Below, in pieces: positions 1-7,582 of a stretch of DNA of 26,371 nt (position 1 is the first letter of the stretch; every line of letters starts with the position of its first letter). This DNA is from JBDKJS01 sp039806065 (GTDB lineage: Bacteria; Bacteroidota; Bacteroidia; AKYH767-A; 2013-40CM-41-45). The translations under genes were made by a program, and so were the position numbers. Below the pieces are notes generated by a model. It was not told where the DNA came from. It worked only from the letters and a program-made list of their open reading frames with translations, and did no database searches. The stretch spans positions 1 through 26,371 of the forward strand of contig JBDKJS010000188.1 of the NCBI GenBank assembly GCA_039806065.1, read 5' to 3'.

Positions 1-1486
1 TACAACTATAATTTCCAATATTTATCGCATAGATTGATTGAGTAGTAGCACCATTGCTCCAGATATAGCTACTGCCAGCAGTAGCAGTAAGAGTTACACT
101 ACCACCAAAGCAAAATGTGGTGGGGCCAGAAGCTGTTATAGTAGGTGCAAAAGGTGGTACCGTAATAGTGTTGGTGGTGCTCACTTTGGAGCAATTATTA
201 TTATTTGTCACCCTCAGAGAATAGCCACCGCTTTGTGTGGCGGTATAAGCATTTTGTGTGGCGCCACTAATTCCATTTCCATTTAATAACCACTGGTGGG
301 ATGTAATGTTGCCACTAGTGGTTGATGAAAGATTGCATTGACCATTGGCAGGAGTTCCGGCATTAACCAACACCGAAGGCAATGGGTTCACATTTACAGC
401 TGTATTAGAAGTGGTGCTGCTAAAGGCACCATTTGTTACAGTGCAATTATAATTTCCAGATGCATTCACTATGATGCTTCGAGTATTTGCACCATTGCTC
501 CATACATAGCTGCTGCCCTGTGTAGCAGTTAGTGTTACGGATCCACCTTGACAAAAGGTAGTTGGCCCTGAAGCAGTAATGCTAGCATTGAAGGAGCCTG
601 GTGCAGGCCTTGGCATAAATCCATAACAAAACCATTGATAGCCTATTAAATCTATCAGAGGTTTCCATGTGGCGGGGTCATTGTTATAATCATCTAAATA
701 GGTGGTCCATGGTTCAGTAATAGAATGGCCAGCTTGTAGCCATGGTCCCATAAAGGTGGGCTCACTACTAAAAATGGGTACAATTTGCAGCGTATCGCCA
801 GTACTTGCCAGGCCTGTAAGACGCGATTTTGTATAGGTCCATACATCACTATCATCTATTCTATAAGCATGTACAAAAATTCTGTCTACTAATCCATTGT
901 ACTGTTGTGCCTGCCCAGTATTAAACCATCCAACATAAGTTTCAGAGATCATTCCATAAATATTTGCCAAGCTATCCACTTGACGTAAGAGGGTTTTATA
1001 ATATTTAAATGCACCTGCTGTATCGCAGCTGCAGTTGGCGGCCTGTAAATAGTTTACACAATAGTAGCCTCCAGGTTGCACACTAGCTTGAATCCAAAAT
1101 TCAAACTCAACATTGAATACAGATATTTTTTCTATGCTATTTGCACGCCCATTATTGTAAGGTAAAATTTTGTTGGTGAAAAAAGAAAAACTTTCACCTA
1201 CAGCTCCTACATGTTGAATGCCATAGTTTGTCTTAGCCCTATTGATAAACCCTCCAAGAAGATTGGCAGTAGCAGTATTAGCTAAATTAAAAACATGCAA
1301 GTCATATAGTGAAAGGTAATTAAAACTACTATCTGCTGCATATTGCAATAAACTATCTTCTTTAGCAGTATTGCCTAAGATGTTCGAAAAATTATCTACA
1401 TACATTCCTCTGAGTCCAGGCTGCTGTGCCCAACTGTGGAGTGAGATGATGGAAAAAGAAAGAATGATTTGTAAAAGGTGTTTCAT
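1..1486 (-). CDS. Secreted multidomain protein: TIM-barrel-like N-domain plus Ig-like repeats (5' partial gene, C-terminus outside window)
   Basis: An uninterrupted minus-strand reading frame starts at the ATG at 1486-1484 and runs off the left edge (495 codons seen). It opens with a signal peptide (MKHLLQIILSFSIISLHSWAQ). Residues about 24-295 show alternating short strands and helices ending in acidic or aromatic residues (GMYVDNF, NYLSLYDL, FNVEFEFW with E127 and E129, RIFVHAYR, IGYQWFCYGF), which resembles a glycoside-hydrolase-like TIM barrel; I infer this and cannot name the family. After about residue 300 come secreted-protein repeats of Ig/PKD-like type: a GPTTFC...GGSVTLTA...WSNGA unit (near 307 and again near 454) alternates with a different unit (QWLLNGNGISGA...). 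Such repeats in Bacteroidota usually lead to a T9SS sorting domain, which would lie outside the window. The substrate is unknown. Confidence 0.8.
   Translation of the reverse strand, partial: MKHLLQIILSFSIISLHSWAQQPGLRGMYVDNFSNILGNTAKEDSLLQYAADSSFNYLSLYDLHVFNLANTATANLLGGFINRAKTNYGIQHVGAVGESFSFFTNKILPYNNGRANSIEKISVFNVEFEFWIQASVQPGGYYCVNYLQAANCSCDTAGAFKYYKTLLRQVDSLANIYGMISETYVGWFNTGQAQQYNGLVDRIFVHAYRIDDSDVWTYTKSRLTGLASTGDTLQIVPIFSSEPTFMGPWLQAGHSITEPWTTYLDDYNNDPATWKPLIDLIGYQWFCYGFMPRPAPGSFNASITASGPTTFCQGGSVTLTATQGSSYVWSNGANTRSIIVNASGNYNCTVTNGAFSSTTSNTAVNVNPLPSVLVNAGTPANGQCNLSSTTSGNITSHQWLLNGNGISGATQNAYTATQSGGYSLRVTNNNNCSKVSTTNTITVPPFAPTITASGPTTFCFGGSVTLTATAGSSYIWSNGATTQSIYAINIGNYSC
110..568 (-). 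repeat. 147-codon super-repeat inside the left-edge secreted protein
   Basis: The coding segment for GPTTFC followed by GGSVTLTAT and a WSNGA motif occurs at 568-551 and downward, and again at 127-110 and downward. The offset is exactly 441 nt (147 codons). The period contains one Ig-like unit of the GPTTFC type and one of a second type, so the array is A-B-A. The DNA copies are diverged at synonymous and some nonsynonymous positions, so the duplication is old. Confidence 0.75.
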
Positions 1487-1779
1487 GCCTTGTGTGCTTT
1501 TGGTGCAGACAAGTAAGCATGGAATAAAAAAAATTGTTGAGCTGTTTCAAAAGTTACATGCTTTGTAAGAAATTTGACCTTTTTATTTTCTAAGATCAAA
1601 AGTGACTAAGTTTTGGACTTAAAATGCCTGATATTAGAACGCAGTCATAAAATTTAAATCTAATTCTTCTGTAATATTTTTATTTTTATTGTACTTGACA
1701 TCCGCTAGTTTTTTGAAACTTTTTTAATCGCCCCTTACTATCTTACAGTTTTATCACTTACATTTATTAAAAATTTAAG
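1487..1779. other. Divergent intergenic region
   Basis: This 293-nt AT-rich stretch separates the minus-strand secreted-protein gene from the plus-strand peptidase gene. I see no ORF or RNA gene in it. A TACATTTA at 1759-1766 matches 7 of 8 positions of the Bacteroidota -7 element for the plus gene, but no good -33 element lies at the right distance. On the minus strand a TAACTTTTG sequence near 1550 is only an approximate -7 element. Both promoters are probably here but cannot be fixed by eye. Confidence 0.4.
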
Positions 1780-2697
1780 ATGAAATATGCACTTGCATTG
1801 CATGGTGGGGCTGGCACCATCACTCGCAATCAACTATCAGCCGAACAAGAAAGGCTTTATAAAAACGCTTTAGAGAAAGCATTAAAGTTAGGCATTGCCA
1901 TTTTAAGAGGTGGCGGTAAATCGATAGATGCCGTTGTGCAAACTGTGATGTATTTGGAAAATGATGATTTGTTTAATGCTGGGAAGGGCAGTGTATTCAC
2001 CCATCATGGAACACACGAAATGGATGCCTCAGTCATGGAAGGGAGGACATTGAAAGCAGGGGCTGTTGCAGGGTTGCATTCCATAAAAAATCCAGTTCTG
2101 GCAGCCTTACATGTGATGGAACACACTGAACATGTTTTACTAGCGGGTAGTCAGGCTAATCAATACCTATCACAGCACCTAACGACCGTCAATCACGACT
2201 ATTTTTTTAGCGATTATAGGTTCAACCAATGGCAGCAAGCGCTCAAGGATGATAAGGTGGTGATGGATCATACGGAGAAAAAATTTGGAACCGTAGGTGC
2301 AGTAGCTCTTGACCACAATGGCGATTTAGCAGCAGCCACTAGTACCGGTGGAATGACAAATAAAAAATTTGGAAGGGTGGGCGATACACCACTCATTGGT
2401 TCAGGAACCTATGCCAATAACAATACTTGTGCTATCTCATGCACTGGACACGGTGAATTTTTCATTCGATCAGTAGTGGCTTATGATATCAGTTGTTTGA
2501 TCGAATATAAAGGCCTTAGCCTTGCCGATGCCTGTAATGAAGTGGTAAAAAACAAACTCAATAATATTGGAGGAGAAGGCGGGCTAATTGCATTAGATAA
2601 GAATGGAATCCCAGCTTTGGTATTTAATAGTGAGGGGATGTATAGAGCAGCAGAGGGTAGTAATTTTGAAAAACTAATAGCCATATACAATGATTGA
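1780..2697 (+). CDS. Isoaspartyl peptidase / plant-type L-asparaginase (Ntn-hydrolase, family T2)
   Basis: 305 residues, typical for the family. It is made as one chain that cleaves itself before a threonine, which becomes the nucleophile; it hydrolyses isoaspartyl dipeptides and L-asparagine. Visible motifs are the N-terminal ALHGGAG, the NAGKGSVF and MDASVM stretch, and the cleavage site GTVGAVA with predicted nucleophile T171, followed by ATSTGG (T189) and R199-VGD, which line the substrate pocket in characterised members. There is no signal peptide, so a cytoplasmic enzyme is expected, as with E. coli IaaA; lysosomal and periplasmic homologues carry leaders. Its stop overlaps the next gene start by 8 nt, so it is probably translationally coupled to the threonine aldolase, which suggests a shared role in amino-acid salvage. 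Confidence 0.93.
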   Translation: MKYALALHGGAGTITRNQLSAEQERLYKNALEKALKLGIAILRGGGKSIDAVVQTVMYLENDDLFNAGKGSVFTHHGTHEMDASVMEGRTLKAGAVAGLHSIKNPVLAALHVMEHTEHVLLAGSQANQYLSQHLTTVNHDYFFSDYRFNQWQQALKDDKVVMDHTEKKFGTVGAVALDHNGDLAAATSTGGMTNKKFGRVGDTPLIGSGTYANNNTCAISCTGHGEFFIRSVVAYDISCLIEYKGLSLADACNEVVKNKLNNIGGEGGLIALDKNGIPALVFNSEGMYRAAEGSNFEKLIAIYND

Positions 2698-3721
2698 TTT
2701 TCGAAGTGATACACTTACACTCCCTTCAAAGGAAATGGTAAATGCAATGTTCAAGGCACATGTGGGGGATGATGTATTTGATGAAGATCCTACTGTAAAA
2801 CAGTTAGAAAAATATGCAGCAACTTTATTCAACAAGGAAGCAGGACTTTTTTTACCATCAGGAACTATGGCCAACCAAGTGGCCATTAAAATGCATACCA
2901 ATCCATTGAATGAAGTCATATGTGATAGCCTATCGCATATCTACTACTATGAAGGAGGAGGGGTTGCTTTTCACAGTGGTGCTTCATTGAGGCTAGTGCC
3001 AACTCAAAAAGGTATCCTTTCTTCAGAAGATATATTAGCAAACATCAATCCCGATAATATTCATCAACCTATTACTACCTTGGTGGTAGTTGAAAATACA
3101 CATAATAAGGCAGGTGGTATTTGTTATGACTTGAAGCAATTACGGGATCTAAAGGCAACATGTGAATCGAATAAACTGAAATTGCATATGGACGGGGCGC
3201 GGATATTTAATGCAATGATTGCAAAAGGATATTCAGCTATCGATGTAGGCAATGCTGTGGATTCAATTACCATATGCTTGTCAAAGGGTTTAGGAGCCCC
3301 TATTGGCACATTGCTTTTAGCTACTCAAGAAGATATAGTAAAAGCCAAACGCATAAGAAAAGTGATGGGAGGTGCCATGCGGCAAATAGGGTTTATGGCG
3401 GCAGCTGGATTATTTGCTTTAGAAAATAATATTGATAGAATTGCTATAGACCACAAGCACGCAAAAGCAGTAGCTGCTATTTTTAGAAGACATCCAGTAA
3501 TTCAAAAAGTAGTAGAACCTGAAACAAACATTGTGTTCCTAGAACTTAAGGAGCAATTTTCTCCAAAAGATTTTTGTGCTTCACTAGCTGCCAGGCAAAT
3601 CATGGCATTCCCATTTGGAAAAAATATAGTCAGGTTGGTCACACACATGCACATTACTAGGGAGCAAGTTGACCTGCTTCCCAGTATCCTTGATCAACTT
3701 AAAATCACTACTGTAAATTAG
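2690..3721 (+). CDS. ltaE: Low-specificity L-threonine aldolase (PLP-dependent)
   Basis: 343 residues, full length for the fold-type I beta-eliminating lyase/threonine aldolase family. It cleaves L-threonine or L-allo-threonine to glycine and acetaldehyde. The N-terminus MIDFRSDTLTLPS is characteristic. H83 in the SHIYYYEGGG segment is placed to stack on the PLP ring, D168 in HMDGAR contacts the pyridine nitrogen, and K199 in CLSKGLGAP is the Schiff-base lysine. The start overlaps the preceding peptidase stop by 8 nt. Cytoplasmic, with no leader. Assignment to the aldolase rather than another beta-eliminating lyase rests on the FRSDT start and the SKGLGAPIG signature. Confidence 0.93.
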   Translation: MIDFRSDTLTLPSKEMVNAMFKAHVGDDVFDEDPTVKQLEKYAATLFNKEAGLFLPSGTMANQVAIKMHTNPLNEVICDSLSHIYYYEGGGVAFHSGASLRLVPTQKGILSSEDILANINPDNIHQPITTLVVVENTHNKAGGICYDLKQLRDLKATCESNKLKLHMDGARIFNAMIAKGYSAIDVGNAVDSITICLSKGLGAPIGTLLLATQEDIVKAKRIRKVMGGAMRQIGFMAAAGLFALENNIDRIAIDHKHAKAVAAIFRRHPVIQKVVEPETNIVFLELKEQFSPKDFCASLAARQIMAFPFGKNIVRLVTHMHITREQVDLLPSILDQLKITTVN

Positions 3722-3722
3722 C

Positions 3723-3753
3723 TTTGTTTCATTAAAAATAGTTTTTACCTTTA
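3723..3753 (+). promoter_or_regulatory. Bacteroidota-type promoter for the flavoprotein gene
   Basis: TTTG at 3723-3726 is followed after 19 nt by TACCTTTA at 3746-3753, which matches 7 of 8 positions of TAnnTTTG. Transcription would begin about 20 nt before the ATG at 3781. It begins right after the aldolase stop. Confidence 0.5.
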
Positions 3754-3780
3754 GGCAAACCTTAAAAACACACCTATATT

Positions 3781-4497
3781 ATGGCATATCAGTTTTATGA
3801 TTGTGATGTAATCAATGTAATTGATGAGAACGATGTAGTGAAAAGATTTTTTATCAAAGTACCTGATGATATTCCATTCAGTTTTAAAGCAGGGCAATTC
3901 ATCATGCTTGATTTGCCAATAGAAAGTAAATATACCAATAGAAGTTATTCCATTGCATCAGCTCCTTCTAGTGATAATGTGTTCGAGTTAGCCATAGTAC
4001 TTAATCCTAAAGGCCTTGGTACACCTTATCTTTTTAATCATGTAAAGGCAGGTTCAAAAATTAAAGTATCGAAAGTGCTGGGTAAATTCAATCTTCCTGA
4101 AACCATCGATGGCGACATTTGTTTCATATGCACCGGAACGGGAATTGCTCCACTAAGAAGCATGCTGATAGATATACTTAACCGCAAGGTACCTCACCAA
4201 AATATTTACATGGTTTTCGGTAATAGATGGGAGAAGGATATCATCTACCGAAACGAAATGGAAGCCATCCAAGCTGAACATCCGGAGTTTAGGTTTATTC
4301 CAGTGTTGTCAAGGCAAAATGAAGGCTGGCAGGGAAAACAAGGTTACGTGCACGCAGTGTATGAAGATATATTTGCAAACAGGCAGCCTGCTTACTTTTT
4401 CATTTGTGGCTGGGCCGATATGCTTAAAGAAGCAAGACAGCGCCTTGAAGCCATGGGTTATGATAAAAAAAGGATAAAGTTTGAAAGCTATGATTAA
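3781..4497 (+). CDS. Ferredoxin-NADP(+) reductase-like FAD oxidoreductase
   Basis: 238 residues with the two domains of the ferredoxin-NADP reductase superfamily. The N-terminal beta-barrel has the FAD motif R54-S-Y-S57. The Rossmann domain has the nicotinamide-nucleotide motif GTGIAP at 119-124 and a C-terminal CGWADM near 209-214. The chain ends shortly after, as in bacterial single-domain reductases. No 2Fe-2S cysteine cluster is present, so electrons must pass to a separate partner such as ferredoxin or flavodoxin. A nearby partner gene is not visible. It seems to have its own promoter and lies between the aldolase and the M16 pair. Cytoplasmic. Confidence 0.85.
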   Translation: MAYQFYDCDVINVIDENDVVKRFFIKVPDDIPFSFKAGQFIMLDLPIESKYTNRSYSIASAPSSDNVFELAIVLNPKGLGTPYLFNHVKAGSKIKVSKVLGKFNLPETIDGDICFICTGTGIAPLRSMLIDILNRKVPHQNIYMVFGNRWEKDIIYRNEMEAIQAEHPEFRFIPVLSRQNEGWQGKQGYVHAVYEDIFANRQPAYFFICGWADMLKEARQRLEAMGYDKKRIKFESYD

Positions 4498-4499
4498 GG

Positions 4500-4534
4500 T
4501 TTGCCCTTTCCTGAATTAATTCTATGTAAATTTG
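4500..4534 (+). promoter_or_regulatory. Candidate promoter for the M16 peptidase pair
   Basis: TAAATTTG at 4527-4534 matches the Bacteroidota -7 element perfectly. A TTTG lies at 4500-4503, but the 23-nt spacing is a little longer than the usual 19-21. The leader before the ATG at 4555 would be about 15 nt. Confidence 0.45.
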
Positions 4535-4554
4535 CCATTCTATTTTAAATCGAG

Positions 4555-5793
4555 ATGGTAAATTTTAAACGAACAATATTGCCGAATGGCTTGAAGTTGA
4601 TTGTACACACAGATACAACCTCCCCATTGGTGAATATGAACATTTTGTACAATGTGGGTGCTAGGGATGAAGACCCCAGTCAAACAGGATTTGCACATTT
4701 ATTTGAGCACCTCATGTTTGGCGGATCAATTCATATTCCGGAATATGATAGTCCACTGCAGTTAGCCGGTGGAGATAATAATGCATTTACAAATAATGAT
4801 ATTACCAACTACTATCTAACTCTACCTGCGGCAAATATTGAAACAGGATTTTGGTTGGAAAGTGATAGGATGTTGTCACTTGCTTTTTCAGAAAAAAGTT
4901 TGGAAGTACAAAGAAATGTTGTTGTAGAAGAGTTTAAACAACGCTATTTAAATCAACCATATGGTGATGCTTGGTTACTCCTACGGCCACTAGCATATAA
5001 GGTACATCCATACCAATGGGCCACTATTGGAAAAGAAATCAGCCATATAGAACAGGCTACGCTTAATGATGTAAAGAATTTTTTCTTCAATTACTATAAT
5101 CCTGACAATGCCGTATTGGTGCTATCCGGCAATATTAGCTTTGATGAAGCCCATCGATTGGCCATGAAATGGTTTGCACCAATTGAAAGAACTTCAATAG
5201 TTAGAAAGCCTTACGCAGTTGAACCCATACAAACTGAAGCTCGTTCGCTAACAGTTGAGCGAGATGTTCCCATCTCAGCCATTTACAAGGCCTTCCATTG
5301 CTGTAAACGTACGGATCAAACTTTTTATGCAGTTGATTTGGCAACTGATATTTTATCAAGAGGAAAGTCTTCAAGGTTATATAACAGTTTGGTGAAGAAG
5401 CAAAAACTATTTACTGATATTAACCTTTATTGCACAGGTGATTTTGATAATGGTTTGGTGGTAGTTGATGGTAAATTGTCAAAGGGTGTAAAAATGGAAG
5501 AAGCTGAAAGAGGGTTGAATGAGGAACTCCAAATAATGAGCAACCTTTTAGTGAGCGATGAAGAATTGGTAAAAGTTAAGAATAAAGTGGAAAGCATTAT
5601 TGAATTTAGTGAAATTGATTTAGGAAACAGATCCCTAGGCCTTGCTCTGGGCGAAGTAATGGGCGATGCCAATCAAGTTAATTTAGAAACGGAACGATAT
5701 AAAGCAGTAACTGCTGAGCAAATTAGACAAGAGGCGCTTAAAATTTTTGATCATAAAAACTCAAACACCCTTTATTATTTAAGTAAAAATTAA
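4555..5793 (+). CDS. M16 family zinc metallopeptidase, catalytic subunit
   Basis: 412 residues, with the two-lobe architecture of short M16B peptidases (processing-peptidase beta-like). The zinc site HxxEH is H48-L-F-E51-H52 within GFAHLFEHLMFGG; the third ligand is expected at E126 (or E125) in NVVVEEFKQR. The start at 4555 gives the expected short lead-in RTILPNGLKLIV. No signal peptide is seen, unlike many Bacteroidota M16 pairs, so a cytoplasmic location is predicted. The next gene begins 8 nt after the stop and encodes the partner without the zinc motif, so the two probably form a heterodimer that degrades short peptides. Confidence 0.92.
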   Translation: MVNFKRTILPNGLKLIVHTDTTSPLVNMNILYNVGARDEDPSQTGFAHLFEHLMFGGSIHIPEYDSPLQLAGGDNNAFTNNDITNYYLTLPAANIETGFWLESDRMLSLAFSEKSLEVQRNVVVEEFKQRYLNQPYGDAWLLLRPLAYKVHPYQWATIGKEISHIEQATLNDVKNFFFNYYNPDNAVLVLSGNISFDEAHRLAMKWFAPIERTSIVRKPYAVEPIQTEARSLTVERDVPISAIYKAFHCCKRTDQTFYAVDLATDILSRGKSSRLYNSLVKKQKLFTDINLYCTGDFDNGLVVVDGKLSKGVKMEEAERGLNEELQIMSNLLVSDEELVKVKNKVESIIEFSEIDLGNRSLGLALGEVMGDANQVNLETERYKAVTAEQIRQEALKIFDHKNSNTLYYLSKN

Positions 5794-5801
5794 ATCAAGC
5801 T

Positions 5802-7094
5802 ATGATTACTGCATTAGATAGAACAACCCAACCAGACTTCAAACAGATCACATCATTTGATATTCATCAACCCACCATTGATAAGCTGGATAACGGTATA
5901 AAGGTAGTCGGGTTCAATTTTGGGTTGCAAAATTTAGTAAAACTAGAATTTGTTTTTCCCAATCGATTCAGCAAAGCTGATGACATTTTTATATCGTCAA
6001 TAGCCACCAAATTAATGACTGAAGGAACTTCCAGCCAATCTGCGAAACAAATTGCCGATAAGTTTGATTACTATGGCGCTTACCTTGAAAGCGAGGAAGC
6101 GTCTGATTATTGTAGCATAATTCTATTTACATTAACCAAACATTTGCCTGTTTTACTACCCTACTTTAAGGAGATTATTACAGAAGCCAGTTATCCAAGC
6201 GATGAGATTGGGATATATAAACAAAATGCTATTCAGCGATTAAAGGTTAATCAAGAGAAGGTTTCCTATTTATCGAAAGCTACTTTTACTCATTCTCTGT
6301 TTGGCAGTGAACATCCTTATGGTTTTGTATATACAGAAGATGATTTAAATAACATTGCACAGCAAACTCTTATAGAAAGGTACAATAGTCAATTTAATTT
6401 TCTGAATTGTACCATCTTATTAGCAGGGCTTTATAATAACGATGTAATACACCTGTTGAATAAACACTTTGGATCCAATGATTGGGCTAAGTCGGGCAAA
6501 GCCGCAGCAGCACCATCACCTGATATTAAGTCGGCACTACCATCAGCTCTATACACCGAAAAGAAAGGGGCCATCCAATCAGCAATTCGAGTTGGTAAAA
6601 GAATGTTTAACCGCACAGATCCAGATTATTTTAAATTTAGTGTACTCAATACAACGCTAGGTGGATATTTTGGTTCTCGACTTATGTCTAACATTCGGGA
6701 GGATAAGGGATACACCTATGGCATTGGTTCAGGTCTAGCTTCCATGAAGGATGGAGGATATTTTGTAATTAGCAGCGAGGTGGGTGCTAATGTTACGAAT
6801 GAAACCCTCAAGGAAATTAAACATGAAATAGAAGTATTAAAAACAACTTTAGTACCTAACGAGGAGTTGCAAATGGTAAAAAACTACATCCTAGGTAGTT
6901 TCCTTAAAAGTCTAGATGCCCCAGGCGATGTATTGGAAAGGTATAAATCGCTCCTCGTTTATGATTTGGATTTTAGCTATTACAATAATTACCTGAAAAC
7001 CATAAACGGAGTTAGTCCGGAAGATTTATTAGCATTAGCCAACAAATACTTGGATTTTGATCAATTTTTGCAGGTTGTAGTTGGCCAAAAGTAA
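5802..7094 (+). CDS. M16 family peptidase-like protein, zinc-less partner subunit
   Basis: 430 residues, same fold as the preceding gene but without HxxEH: the equivalent segment reads ATKLMTEGTSS. The C-terminal lobe keeps the LMSNIREDKGYTYGIGSG stretch, which holds the conserved Arg/Tyr pair that positions substrate in M16 enzymes. This division of labour (zinc in one chain, R/Y in the other) is known from mitochondrial processing peptidase and bacterial M16B heterodimers. There is no leader peptide. It lies 8 nt behind the catalytic-subunit gene and is surely co-transcribed. It should not be called an active protease on its own. Confidence 0.9.
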   Translation: MITALDRTTQPDFKQITSFDIHQPTIDKLDNGIKVVGFNFGLQNLVKLEFVFPNRFSKADDIFISSIATKLMTEGTSSQSAKQIADKFDYYGAYLESEEASDYCSIILFTLTKHLPVLLPYFKEIITEASYPSDEIGIYKQNAIQRLKVNQEKVSYLSKATFTHSLFGSEHPYGFVYTEDDLNNIAQQTLIERYNSQFNFLNCTILLAGLYNNDVIHLLNKHFGSNDWAKSGKAAAAPSPDIKSALPSALYTEKKGAIQSAIRVGKRMFNRTDPDYFKFSVLNTTLGGYFGSRLMSNIREDKGYTYGIGSGLASMKDGGYFVISSEVGANVTNETLKEIKHEIEVLKTTLVPNEELQMVKNYILGSFLKSLDAPGDVLERYKSLLVYDLDFSYYNNYLKTINGVSPEDLLALANKYLDFDQFLQVVVGQK

Positions 7095-7125
7095 TTGCTT
7101 TTCCTGTTAGAAAAACCTATTTTTG
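7095..7125 (+). promoter_or_regulatory. Strong Bacteroidota-type promoter before the small membrane protein and CHU_C genes
   Basis: TTG at 7095-7097 is followed after 20 nt by a perfect TATTTTTG at 7118-7125. Predicted transcription starts near 7132. This leaves a leader of about 165 nt before the ATG at 7300. Confidence 0.6.
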
Positions 7126-7299
7126 TAGGGAATGAAGATCAGGTTTGGCACATAGGAGCTTGCGGGGTAGTATAAAGAGCAGATTGGCCAAATATTAGTT
7201 TTAGTAGAAAGAAAGTTAAGGGATGGCAGAATAGCTTAGAAAAATAGCCAATTAGACAGCCAATTGTTAATGGGTGAGTGAAAACTTATTTCAAGATCA
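7126..7299 (+). other. Long untranslated leader
   Basis: This stretch lies between the promoter and the small membrane protein. It holds only a 7-codon ORF (ATG at 7132, MKIRFGT) and purine-rich sequence. I found no convincing hairpin or known riboswitch. The leader is long for this genome, where other predicted leaders are 15-50 nt. Confidence 0.35.
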
Positions 7300-7566
7300 A
7301 TGAAGAAGAAACTTAGTGATTGGGCAGAACGTAAGGGTTATAATTGGTTGGCATTAATTATTGAAGAGCCAATATTCTTATATTATTTTGCATGCATCTA
7401 TTGGCTATGGATCCCATTGTGGTTTTTAGTCGTTCTTATATTGCCTCCAAATTTTATTGATGAAGTCTTAATAAATTTAGCCGGGCAAATGGTATTAGTT
7501 GTATCAATATTTTTACATTTTAGTATAATAATAAAGAAACCTATTAAACGCCTCGCTAATCTTTGA
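7300..7566 (+). CDS. Small two-helix membrane protein of unknown function
   Basis: 88 residues and not recognised. A charged N-terminus (MKKKLSDWAERKGYNW) is followed by two hydrophobic segments, about residues 25-48 (rich in Tyr, Trp and Leu) and 57-76. A short loop containing PPNFIDE separates them, and the tail is basic (KKPIKRLANL). By the positive-inside rule both ends would be cytoplasmic. Its stop is 16 nt before the large surface-protein gene, and the only clear promoter lies upstream, so they are probably co-transcribed. Codon use is like its neighbours. It could be an accessory to the secreted protein or an unrelated small membrane protein. Confidence 0.65.
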   Translation: MKKKLSDWAERKGYNWLALIIEEPIFLYYFACIYWLWIPLWFLVVLILPPNFIDEVLINLAGQMVLVVSIFLHFSIIIKKPIKRLANL

Positions 7567-7582
7567 CAAAAAGTTAATTGAA

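Noticed and set aside
38..532. Plus-strand short ORFs at the left edge
   Set aside because: They lie opposite a continuous minus-strand frame with a signal peptide and recognisable Ig-like repeats; their translations are low-complexity Ser/Ile/Cys-rich shadows.
7132..7155. Seven-codon ORF in the leader as a leader peptide gene
   Set aside because: Very short, with no run of regulatory codons and no visible attenuator hairpin; kept only as a remark.
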